Positions 45,650 to 52,609 of a DNA stretch of 64,000 nt are shown here, piece by piece; position 1 is the first letter of the stretch, and every line of letters starts with the position of its first letter. Origin of the DNA: Deltaproteobacteria bacterium (lineage in GTDB: Bacteria; Desulfobacterota; Desulfobacteria; Desulfobacterales; Desulfatirhabdiaceae); assembly GCA_016219185.1 (NCBI GenBank), contig JACRBZ010000050.1:62001-126000 (forward strand), read 5' to 3'. The translations under genes were made by a program, and so were the position numbers. The notes below the pieces were generated by a model. That model saw only the letters and a program-made list of their open reading frames with translations, was not told where the DNA came from and ran no database searches.

Positions 45650-46171
45650 TCACAATAAGTTGGCCCGGCGCATCAGTTCCTTTAGATCAGGAGTCTTCTC
45701 GGCAAAACTTCGCAATACTTCAACCAGCCGCTCAACTGTAATTGTGTTCTCCCGAATAATCCGTGTGCTTTCTTCAACCTCTTCCCTGGCCGTCTTTCTG
45801 GCTGTTATCAGGATACTGCGCCGGTCCCACCATGCAAAACCGAACACAGCCGCAAACAGGGTAGTAAAAATGGCAGACAGTGCATAAAACATATTGGTCA
45901 TCTGCTCAAAGCGCTTGTCCATCTGTTCGAAGCGGGCGTTCATGTCGGAGCGCAGTTCATCGAAGCGCTTATCTACTTGCTCAAAGCGCTTGTCCACCTG
46001 CTCCAATCGTTTGTCCATCTGTTGCATAAAGACTGCCTGGGTTGCCTCCACACGCACGAGGCGTTCGCGATCAGCCTGGGTGAATCCGTCCTCGGCCAGA
46101 GCAGGCAATACAAAACCGGATATCAAAAGATAAATTACAATCCCGCTTATGCCCATCTTGTTGCTGATCAT
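45650..46171 (-). CDS. Coiled-coil membrane protein, copy A
   Basis: This encodes 173 residues from ATG 46171, six bases after AGGAGG (46178-46183). The longer open frame upstream runs through tandem repeats and is not coding. It has a signal peptide or first helix (about 5-25, ending L-P-A-L-A), then a coiled coil made of seven-residue repeats (M/V-D-K-R-F-E-Q) at about 48-85, a helix (about 88-108) with F-G-F-A-W-W-D-R-R, and a charged tail with E-E-V-E-E-S-T-R and L-K-E-L-M-R-R-A-N-L-L. It is a paralogue of copy B. The function is unknown; such coils often scaffold at the membrane. Confidence 0.7.
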   Translation of the reverse strand: MISNKMGISGIVIYLLISGFVLPALAEDGFTQADRERLVRVEATQAVFMQQMDKRLEQVDKRFEQVDKRFDELRSDMNARFEQMDKRFEQMTNMFYALSAIFTTLFAAVFGFAWWDRRSILITARKTAREEVEESTRIIRENTITVERLVEVLRSFAEKTPDLKELMRRANLL

Positions 46172-46230
46172 GATCATCCTCCTGTTTTGCATGAGCCGAT
46201 CTGCGTAAGCCAAAATTCTGTCTGGATTGT

Positions 46231-46322
46231 CGCCAAAAGCTCCGGTTTTCGCCAAAAGCTCCGGTTTTCGCCAAAAGCTCCGGTTTTCGCCAAAAGCTCC
46301 GGTTTTCGCCAAAAGCTCCGGT
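46231..46322. repeat. 19-bp tandem repeat, five units
   Basis: Units start at 46231, 46250, 46269, 46288 and 46307 (last one 16 bp): C-G-C-C-A-A-A-A-G-C-T-C-C-G-G followed by T-T-T-T. All are identical. They lie about 60 bp upstream of copy A of the coiled-coil gene. Copy B has only two units, so the array has expanded or shrunk since duplication. Confidence 0.95.
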
Positions 46323-46384
46323 GCCGCTCGTCTTGATCTTGAAAGGAATGGAATTCTAAAGAAGCTTAGGAACCCGCGCAAGAG

Positions 46385-47398
46385 TTACGCCTGTCCCTGT
46401 TTACCCAGTACCAGTTGTCGAATTTCATCAATGCTGACGGCCGCCCGGATGGCATCCTTGATCATGATCAGCCGGTCCGTGTCATGAAGGTTTCGAATTG
46501 ATGGCATCAGCAATAACGCAGCATCATCACCGAATTTCAGGCTCAGGCCCAGCGCGATGGCTTCGATCCGGCCCTGAGTAATCCCCTGAGTCAACCCCTG
46601 AGTAATCCCCTGAGTCAACCCCTGAGTCAACCCTTCAGCCTTTCCTTCATCCAAACCCCGCTTATAGCCAATACGTTCCACACTGCTGATATATTGCATT
46701 TTGCCTTCCTCCTCGATTTTATGGATTTCAACCCACAGCCTGTCTTCCAGATTATCGGGCAGTCTCATGATCCAGTCAATAAAATGAAACAGTCCGATGA
46801 TCTTTTCACGAGTCCATCCCCTGTCATAAAGACTTCTGACAAAACGCAGCTTGCTTTCAAAACGCATGATCGCATTTTGCCGCGTCCGCTGTGTTTCCAG
46901 ATGGGCCAGTGTCGCCAGAGCAAACGGATTGTCGGATGCTTCCAGCATGTCCAACCGATTCAAATAATCGATCATCTTTACCGCGGGAAAAGTAATACCG
47001 GTCTCTGAACCCCACAGCCCGTAACTGAAACGCTCCGGACGCCAATCCCTGCTTTCGTCCGCCAGAACAGCCAGACTCACGATCGGTTTTCTGAAGCGAT
47101 CATAAAACCGGTAATTGTAAACAAACATCCGCTCGGAAAATCCGATATCGGTTTGCCCCTGTATTTCAACATGCACCAGAACGTATGTTTCTTGACCGTT
47201 TTTCAGCCAGACCTTTACCAGTTTATCCGCATCCCGAACCACCTGCTGCAGTTCTTTGTCCCAGAATTCATGCCCTATACCCCAGTCAATATCGCCTGCC
47301 GCATCCGAAAAGAAAAATGTCATGAATTCCTGAAAACAGGATTCCAGAATGTCTTTCCAAGGGCTGTCGTAATCATCAAATGCTTTCTGTTCCGTCAT
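46385..47398 (-). CDS. Rpn-family nuclease/transposase-like protein (PD-(D/E)XK)
   Basis: This encodes 337 residues. The N-terminal part follows the Rpn/YhgA layout: D-W-G-I-G-H-E-F-W-D-K-E-L-Q-Q-V, D-A-D-K-L-V-K-V-W and H-V-E-I-Q-G-Q (catalytic E-x-Q/K core), and R-M-F-V-Y-N-Y-R-F-Y-D-R-F. A repeated T-Q-G-L/I linker (about residues 256-275) leads to a DUF4351-like C-terminus. Rpn proteins promote RecA-independent recombination and occur in multiple diverging copies, with variable linkers. It lies between the two paralogous coiled-coil genes, and the three may have moved as a unit. Confidence 0.85.
   Translation of the reverse strand: MTEQKAFDDYDSPWKDILESCFQEFMTFFFSDAAGDIDWGIGHEFWDKELQQVVRDADKLVKVWLKNGQETYVLVHVEIQGQTDIGFSERMFVYNYRFYDRFRKPIVSLAVLADESRDWRPERFSYGLWGSETGITFPAVKMIDYLNRLDMLEASDNPFALATLAHLETQRTRQNAIMRFESKLRFVRSLYDRGWTREKIIGLFHFIDWIMRLPDNLEDRLWVEIHKIEEEGKMQYISSVERIGYKRGLDEGKAEGLTQGLTQGITQGLTQGITQGRIEAIALGLSLKFGDDAALLLMPSIRNLHDTDRLIMIKDAIRAAVSIDEIRQLVLGKQGQA
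46573..46632. repeat. 12-bp coding tandem repeat in the Rpn gene
   Basis: Five in-frame units start at 46573, 46585, 46597, 46609 and 46621, alternating C-C-T-G-A-G-T-A-A-T-C-C and C-C-T-G-A-G-T-C-A-A-C-C. On the coding strand they give T-Q-G-L and T-Q-G-I. Being a multiple of three, gain or loss of units changes linker length but keeps the frame. Confidence 0.95.
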
Positions 47399-47529
47399 CT
47401 GATTTTCACTGGGCTATACAGCCCCTCCATTGTTTGACCCATTTCGGGTCTATGGTGCGGATAATTATGAATTCTATCTGGCCGAAAATGGATGATGAAT
47501 GAGAGCCAGTGAACAGGCCAGGCTTATTC

Positions 47530-48030
47530 TCACAACAAATTGGCCCGGCGCATCAGTTCCTTTAGATCAGGGGTCTTCTCGGCAAAGCTTCGCAATACTT
47601 CAACCAGCCGCTCAACTGTAATTGCGTTCTCCCGAATACCCCGTGTGCTTTCTTCAACCTCTTCCCTGGCCGTCTTTCTGGCTGTTATCAGGATACTGCG
47701 CCGGTCCCACCATGCAAAACTGAATACAGCCGCAAACAGGGTGGTAAAAATGGCGGACAGTGCATAAAACATATTGGTCGTCTGCTCGAAGCGCTTGTCC
47801 ATCTGCTCAAAACGCTTGTCCACCTGCTCGAAGCGGGCGTTCATATCGGAGCGTAACTCCTCGAATCGCTTGTCCACCTGCTGCATAAAGACTGTCTGGA
47901 TTGCCTCCACACGCACGAGGCGCTCGCGATCAGCCTGGGTGAATCCGTCCTCGGCCAGAGCAGGCAATACAAAACCGGATATCAAAAGATAAATTACAAT
48001 CCCGATTATTCCCATCTTGATGCTGGTCAT
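47530..48030 (-). CDS. Coiled-coil membrane protein, copy B
   Basis: This encodes 166 residues, starting at the ATG six bases after AGGAGG. It is nearly identical to copy A along its whole length (same signal segment, coil, helix and tail), but has one seven-residue coil repeat fewer. The two copies flank the Rpn gene in direct orientation. Such a direct repeat of about 0.5 kb could recombine to delete the Rpn gene. The function is unknown. Confidence 0.7.
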   Translation of the reverse strand: MTSIKMGIIGIVIYLLISGFVLPALAEDGFTQADRERLVRVEAIQTVFMQQVDKRFEELRSDMNARFEQVDKRFEQMDKRFEQTTNMFYALSAIFTTLFAAVFSFAWWDRRSILITARKTAREEVEESTRGIRENAITVERLVEVLRSFAEKTPDLKELMRRANLL

Positions 48031-48089
48031 AATCATCCTCCTGTCAGGCATGAGCCGATCTGCGTAAACCGAAATTCAGTCTGGATTGT

Positions 48090-48124
48090 CGCCAAAAGCT
48101 CCGGTTTTCGCCAAAAGCTCCGGT
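48090..48124. repeat. 19-bp tandem repeat, two units
   Basis: Units start at 48090 and 48109 (second 16 bp), identical in sequence to the five-unit array at 46231-46322 and at the same place relative to the coiled-coil gene. The rest of the 286-bp gap to the next gene holds the flank also seen in the remnant at 43.2 kb, and otherwise nothing I can name. Confidence 0.93.
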
Positions 48125-48316
48125 GCCGCATGTCTTGATCTTGAGCAGGTGAAACGCCGATACTTTGCCATCCCGCTTTTGATTTTTCATGAGTCAGCAT
48201 GAATATAAAGGTTGCAGGGGGGCAAGTCAATAGCCGGAAATATGGGTGGCAAAACTTGCAGTAGTGACAAATTATTCATGATTCATCTGATTACCCCCGC
48301 AAATGAAAATGATACT

Positions 48317-49336
48317 TCAAGTTGTCCTTTCGCTTCGCAACCACTCCAAAAGTAAGGCATCCGATCGACGATCAACAATAAAAAAAGCAGGCTTACCCTG
48401 AGTGTGAAGGAGGATCACTGCTATATACTCAAGCAACACACCAGACATGAACGTCGATACACCGCCAAAGAAAAGCACAACAATCATTAATGAACTCCAG
48501 CCTCTGGCCCCGGAATTCATATGGGAAAAAAGTCCCTCGGATAACACATAGCCACCATAAGCGAAGCTTGAAATCAATCCTATTGCCCCGAGTACCGCGC
48601 CAATCCGAAGTGCTTTCATATGCGTTGAAACAATCATTCGCCGGGCATGGGAAAACAACTTTTGAAGGTCGTAACCGCTTTTTCCACTTTGAATAACGCG
48701 ATCGTCTTTCAGAGCCATCTCGACGGTTCCTATCCGCTGTGAGAACCAGGACAAGGCAACATCAAAATAAGTATCATGACCGCACACGCCACTTGCAGCA
48801 CGCGCAATGGATCCTCGTATCAGCCTGAAGCTGTTAAACAACTGGATATTTTCGTTTCCGGCAAGATATCCAATGATTTTCTTGTATATGCGTGAACTGT
48901 AGTCACGAAATATGCTCTCATGAACGGCCTGCTCCGGACATGCATATACCACATCAATACCATTTATGGCCGCCTTATGCAGCATCGCTTCAATTTTCGA
49001 CGGTGGATGCTGCATGTCCTCGTCAAGCGTAATGACCCAATCCCCAGAGGTTTGTAAAATTCCGGCTGTGGTCGCTGGATGCTGACCAAAATTTCGGGAT
49101 AAATGCAGTACAGTAATCCATGAGTAAACACCGGCCTGTTCATCAAGAATCTCCGCGGACCGATCAATTGCCTCATCCACGATGAATATTGCCTCTGTCA
49201 AAGCAATAACAGCGTTTTCATCCGCCCATTTAATTCGAATAGCATTCAACTCCCCAACCAGTTTTTCCAAAAACTGAGCACCGGAATATACTGGAATCAC
49301 AACTGACAAAGAAAGTCTGTTTTTAATTGGATTCAT
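48317..49336 (-). CDS. GtrB-like glycosyltransferase (GT2) with C-terminal helices
   Basis: This encodes 339 residues. The GT-A domain has S-V-V-I-P-V-Y-S-G (about 10-18) and the metal site L-D-E-D-M (about 101-105). Two helices at about 245-268 and 282-310 anchor it in the membrane. It belongs to the polyprenyl-phosphate sugar synthase group. The remnant of a GtrA gene directly upstream fits the usual GtrA-GtrB pairing. It is a second, diverged member besides the plus-strand gene at 32174. Confidence 0.87.
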   Translation of the reverse strand: MNPIKNRLSLSVVIPVYSGAQFLEKLVGELNAIRIKWADENAVIALTEAIFIVDEAIDRSAEILDEQAGVYSWITVLHLSRNFGQHPATTAGILQTSGDWVITLDEDMQHPPSKIEAMLHKAAINGIDVVYACPEQAVHESIFRDYSSRIYKKIIGYLAGNENIQLFNSFRLIRGSIARAASGVCGHDTYFDVALSWFSQRIGTVEMALKDDRVIQSGKSGYDLQKLFSHARRMIVSTHMKALRIGAVLGAIGLISSFAYGGYVLSEGLFSHMNSGARGWSSLMIVVLFFGGVSTFMSGVLLEYIAVILLHTQGKPAFFIVDRRSDALLLEWLRSERTT

Positions 49337-49342
49337 TTTGAA

Positions 49343-49501
49343 TCACTCATCTATCCTGTTTAGAAGTTGCCCTTTTTTGCCCTCATAATTCAGGTTGACG
49401 GCAAACTGAATAAAGGCATATAAATGCAAGATGGAAATAATACACATTGTTACGCACCAACCATTAAAGCAGAAAATCAATGAATTATCCCGGTTGATGC
49501 C
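49343..49501 (-). pseudogene. Remnant of a GtrA-like gene
   Basis: The minus strand reads N-R-D-N-S-L-I, then a hydrophobic stretch and a stop at 49343-49345, just before the GtrB-like gene. Positions 49474-49493 are identical over 20 bases to part of the intact GtrA gene (34214-34233), followed by a 3-base in-frame gap. The 5' part is missing. The remaining AT-rich sequence to 49644 shows nothing else apart from the ribosome binding site of the next plus-strand gene. Confidence 0.5.
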
Positions 49502-49644
49502 GTGTTTTCAAGTTTAATTCACCAGCAAACCGGAATCAAGGTTTTTCCTGATGCGCGTTGGCATAAACGTTCAGAAATTCTCTATTGATCATTATTTTGT
49601 ACGGATTGTACGGAAAAATATTTAAGCAAGGAAGTTTAAAAGCA

Positions 49645-50466
49645 ATGCCAGAGCCCTTGATATCAATTTTAATCCCTTTGTATAATGCCAACCCGTATAT
49701 AGAAGATACGATCCGCTCCGTGCTGAAACAAAGCTACAGAAATCTTGAAATTATCATTATCGATGACCGATCAACCGACGCATCCGTATCAAAAGTTTCC
49801 CGCTTTACGGATTCACGCATCCGCCTGATCATTAACGAAAATAATCTAGGGCCTGAAAAAAACTGGAATAAAGCCTTATCCCTGGCCACTGGGCGGTATA
49901 TCAAACTGGTGTGCTGCGATGACCTACTTGAAAAGGACTGCATTACAAAACAAGCAGCCATACTTGAAAATCCGATCCATGCGGATGTCGGGCTGGTAAG
50001 CTGCTCCCGGTATATTATCAATTCCAGCAGTCGGAAAATATTTCAGCGGTCTTTCGGAAAGCTTCAGGGATGGTACGACGGTAAACAGGTCATCAAACGA
50101 ATCATCCGTAGCGGCGCCAATCCGATTGGTGAACCCGCGGCTGGGTTATTTCGCGCGGAATTATTAAAAGAAGTCGGCTATTATCGAACAACTGCGCCCT
50201 ATGTTATCGATCTGGACTTCTGGATCAGGATTCTTTGCAAAGCCAATCTTTACATCATCAACGAGCCGCTGTGCTCATTCCGACTTTCCCCGCAATCCTG
50301 GAGCGCACGGCTGAATTTCAGACAATTTTATGATTACCTGAAACTGATTCGACTGACGGCTTCGGAAAACAGACACATCCTCTCAAAAACGGATATTGTA
50401 TTGGGTCACATGCGATGTCTGGTTAACACACTTTTCAGAATACTCATCTTTAATTTTTTCTCATGA
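49645..50466 (+). CDS. Glycosyltransferase family 2
   Basis: This encodes 273 residues from ATG 49645 (M-P-E-P-L-I-S-I-L-I-P-L-Y-N-A), preceded by AAGGAAG. The upstream ATT/ATG frame extension has no family similarity. It has D-D-R-S-T-D-A-S and the metal-binding C-D-D (about 91-93), with the E/D-W motif D-L-D-F-W-I-R. Parts of a second copy of this gene lie downstream: its 3' end at 51070-51128 and its 5' end, inverted, at 51621-51885. The role is sugar transfer in surface glycan assembly. Confidence 0.87.
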   Translation: MPEPLISILIPLYNANPYIEDTIRSVLKQSYRNLEIIIIDDRSTDASVSKVSRFTDSRIRLIINENNLGPEKNWNKALSLATGRYIKLVCCDDLLEKDCITKQAAILENPIHADVGLVSCSRYIINSSSRKIFQRSFGKLQGWYDGKQVIKRIIRSGANPIGEPAAGLFRAELLKEVGYYRTTAPYVIDLDFWIRILCKANLYIINEPLCSFRLSPQSWSARLNFRQFYDYLKLIRLTASENRHILSKTDIVLGHMRCLVNTLFRILIFNFFS

Positions 50467-50575
50467 CATATCTATGCTTTCAACCAGTTTTCCACTGATT
50501 TTGTGGGCTCAACGGAAGGAGTTACCATCTTAAATTATTGTTCGGAAATTGGGGACCACTATACTTCACATTTGT

Positions 50576-50603
50576 TTGACACTTTACATATTACTGATAT
50601 AAT
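50576..50603 (+). promoter_or_regulatory. Consensus sigma-70 promoter of the antitoxin gene
   Basis: TTGACA (50576-50581), a 16-base spacer and TATAAT (50598-50603) match both consensus hexamers exactly. The predicted start site is about 28 bp before the antitoxin start codon, with GGAG at 50627-50630 as ribosome binding site. This is the best promoter in the window. Confidence 0.8.
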
Positions 50604-50638
50604 GAATATGATACTTTTTTTCCTTTGGAGATTTGCAT

Positions 50639-50869
50639 ATGCAAGCAGAAAAAATATTACTTGAAACAGATCAATATGGCCGCCTGTTACAACAACCACG
50701 ATTGCCTCCTAATGCCCGCATGGAAGCAATATTCCTATTGCTGGAAGATATCAGGCAAGGCAGTAAGGCAGAAAGAAAGCCGTCAACAAAAATTATGGGG
50801 AAAGGAAAAATCCTCGGAGATATTATGGCGCCTGTTGTCCCGCCTGAAGATTGGGAAGCACTGCAATGA
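50639..50869 (+). CDS. Antitoxin of a PIN-domain toxin-antitoxin pair
   Basis: This encodes 76 residues from ATG 50639, eight bases after GGAG; a TTG six bases upstream would add two residues. The end, I-L-G-D-I-M-A-P-V-V-P-P-E-D-W, is the pattern of small VapB-like antitoxins that wrap PIN toxins, and the start L-E-T-D-Q-Y-G-R-L fits this group. Its stop overlaps the toxin ATG (ATGA), as is usual. The toxin gene is broken, so the antitoxin is an orphan. Confidence 0.75.
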   Translation: MQAEKILLETDQYGRLLQQPRLPPNARMEAIFLLLEDIRQGSKAERKPSTKIMGKGKILGDIMAPVVPPEDWEALQ

Positions 50870-51029
50870 TTTTAATGGATACGCATATTTGGCTGCGGTG
50901 GTTGTTGCCCGATAAGCCACTATCTGAATAGCCACAGCAATTCACCATGATATGAAACTTATCAGTTTTGATGGTTTCTTCCCTTCATATCATGAATTGA
51001 ACAATCTTTTGATTACGGAATATTTGTGA
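50866..51029 (+). pseudogene. PIN-domain toxin gene with internal deletion
   Basis: The 5' part reads M-I-L-M-D-T-H-I-W-L-R-W (first PIN Asp included) and ends at TAG 50929-50931 after 21 codons. In another frame, 50928-51029 reads I-A-T-A-I-H-H-D-M-K-L-I-S-F-D-G-F-F, the normal C-terminus of the same family with its late Asp, ending in TGA. About 70-80 residues in between are missing and the frame is shifted, so no active toxin can be made. Confidence 0.8.
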
Positions 51030-51069
51030 GCCGCTGTCTTCCTGGTAGTGGTTGCCTTTCCACCTGGCA

Positions 51070-51128
51070 ACATGCGATGCCTGATTAACACATTTTTCAG
51101 AATCCTCATCTTTAATTTTTTTTCATGA
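51070..51128 (+). pseudogene. Duplicated 3' end of the GT2 gene
   Basis: These 59 bases match the last 59 bases of the gene at 49645-50466 (50408-50466) without gaps and with about five mismatches, including the stop codon. They encode M-R-C-L-I-N-T-F-F-R-I-L-I-F-N-F. Only this piece of the second copy remains here. Confidence 0.85.
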
Positions 51129-51302
51129 CTGATATTTTATCGTCTCTGTGTTATCATTTTTCTTCACCCCTCTTAGCAGTACTTTTCTTAGATAGGGCTT
51201 CTCAACTTTAAAACTATACAGAAAAATCATATATCTTTTGTCGCAACTGGCTTTAAGATATGGAGGTATCATCCCGGAAGGGGCTGTGGGGCCTGTGAGC
51301 TG

Positions 51303-51362
51303 ATCCCAGCCAATAAAAGTGTCACGGTCCCGAACTTTCCACGCCGAAGATGCCCATCGTAG
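51303..51362 (-). pseudogene. Fragment resembling DruA/DUF4338-type protein
   Basis: The minus strand reads L-R-W-A-S-S-A-W-K-V-R-D-R-D-T-F-I-G-W-D, close to the A-A-W-x-x-x-x-R-D-x-x-I-G-W pattern of DUF4338 (DruA-like) proteins. Neither side continues the family. The surrounding 51129-51556 is locally GC-rich and unlike its neighbours. I see no other gene there and judge it to be a scrap from a mobile element. Confidence 0.35.
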
Positions 51363-51556
51363 CCTGACTACATTTTTCAATGCCTGCGGATGGCGCACGT
51401 CGTCGATAGCGATAAAGCGGGCGCGTCCACCCAGCGTCCGCCCGCCAGACCCGGGTCTGCGCGCCCAGCGATGGCCATGCATAGACTGTGTACAATCACA
51501 ACCTGGACTTTTGAAACCCTTACCCAACGTTCTTGCTTCTCATCCTTGATGTCAAT

Positions 51557-51620
51557 TTTACCTGGCTTCAGCAGCTTATTGTTTCTTCAGAAGTTCAACC
51601 TCTTTCTGTTGAACCACCGC
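51557..51620. repeat. 64-bp duplicated 3' end of the neighbouring membrane protein gene
   Basis: This is about 90% identical (six mismatches, no gaps) to 52609-52672, the last codons of the gene at 52610-54505. The two copies are direct repeats flanking the methyltransferase gene and the truncated GT2 piece. The copy here supplies the false stop of the truncated GT2. Confidence 0.85.
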
Positions 51621-51885
51621 CCAGCTTGATGTATTTGCCCTTTGCTTCGGCCAAGGCTTTATTCCAGTTTTTTTCCGGGCCCAGGTTTTCTTCGTTAACG
51701 ATCAGACGTATTCGGGGGTCATTAAAACGCAGCACTTTTGATACGGACGCATCTGTGGATCGGTCATCGGTAATGATAACCTCAAGATTGCTATAACTTT
51801 GATTCAGTACCGACCGGACCATGTCTTCTATAAACCGATCTGCATTATACAGGGGGATTAGAACGGAAACCAATGGTTTTGGCAT
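51621..51885 (-). pseudogene. 5' fragment of a second GT2 gene
   Basis: From ATG 51885 the minus strand reads 87-89 residues matching the N-terminus of the GT2 at 49645 (V-S-V-L-I-P-L-Y-N-A-D, D-D-R-S-T-D-A-S, N-L-G-P-E-K-N-W-N-K-A-L). The match stops after K-Y-I-K-L, just before the metal-binding Asp pair, where the sequence joins the 64-bp duplication. It cannot be active. Confidence 0.85.
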
Positions 51886-51927
51886 GGTATTTTGTTGGCG
51901 GATTAGTTTATTGGCTTTATAAAAACA

Positions 51928-52536
51928 TCATTTCATAAGATCATAGACAATATTGAATTCATGAAAGGTAAAATAATTTCCGACACGTTCCGTGTCGATG
52001 GGGAAATAATACATTTTGCTGACAACGTACCCCTCGCATCGCAATAACTTTTTATCTTCAATATAGCCTCGATTGACTAAGGTTTTGTGCGTGGAATCAA
52101 AGTTAAATCCTTTGATTCCGGGTAGCACGAGGACCACCCGCTCGATTTTTCGGAGTCTGCATGCTTGCAGCAACCGGTGTAACGCTATCGATGCATCGGT
52201 AAAATGTTCCAGTACATGCGCCATTACCAATGCCTTGTAAGGCTGATCGGGTAATTGGCGCAAGGTAAACTGATCAACATCCGGATCGCACAACAATACG
52301 TTCAGGCCCTGTTTTTGAAGCTCTTCCACCAGATAGGGATTTACTTCAAGGCCGATGGACCCAGCCGGAAGCCGACTCAGCAATTGACCTGCCCCACACC
52401 CGAAATCAATCGTTGGTCCACGCACATTGCGTAAAATGTTATTCAGATAAAAATATTTGAGCAACTGTCGCAATGGTTGACGGCTGCGACATAACTGCTG
52501 TGCCGCATACGTTCTGTCGTAATCCTGATTATCCAT
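51928..52536 (-). CDS. SAM-dependent class I methyltransferase
   Basis: This encodes 202 residues. It has motif I T-I-D-F-G-C-G-A-G-Q-L-L (about 42-53), the acidic E-V-N-P-Y after strand 2 and A-L-V-M-A-H-V-L-E-H-F (about 105-115) as motif IV. A small UbiE/Coq5-like methyltransferase, it probably acts on a glycan or lipid intermediate. It ends 43 bp before the truncated GT2 fragment, which was probably once cotranscribed. Confidence 0.85.
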   Translation of the reverse strand: MDNQDYDRTYAAQQLCRSRQPLRQLLKYFYLNNILRNVRGPTIDFGCGAGQLLSRLPAGSIGLEVNPYLVEELQKQGLNVLLCDPDVDQFTLRQLPDQPYKALVMAHVLEHFTDASIALHRLLQACRLRKIERVVLVLPGIKGFNFDSTHKTLVNRGYIEDKKLLRCEGYVVSKMYYFPIDTERVGNYFTFHEFNIVYDLMK

Positions 52537-52609
52537 ATATGCCTGTAATACCGTATCTGAATTTTATATCATTTCGAACAAATGCTTGGGTCGAAACACC
52601 GTTTCGCCT

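Noticed and set aside
46231..46322. CRISPR array
   Set aside because: The 19-bp units are directly adjacent without spacers, and no cas gene is present.
46172..46381. Upstream extension of the coiled-coil gene copy A through the 19-bp repeats
   Set aside because: The open frame there is produced by tandem repeats read in shifting frames. A strong ribosome binding site places the start at 46171, and copy B has no matching extension.
51123..51527. 134-codon open frame as an intact gene
   Set aside because: It crosses GC-rich scrap and duplicated glycosyltransferase sequence, has no ribosome binding site, and only about 20 residues resemble a known family.
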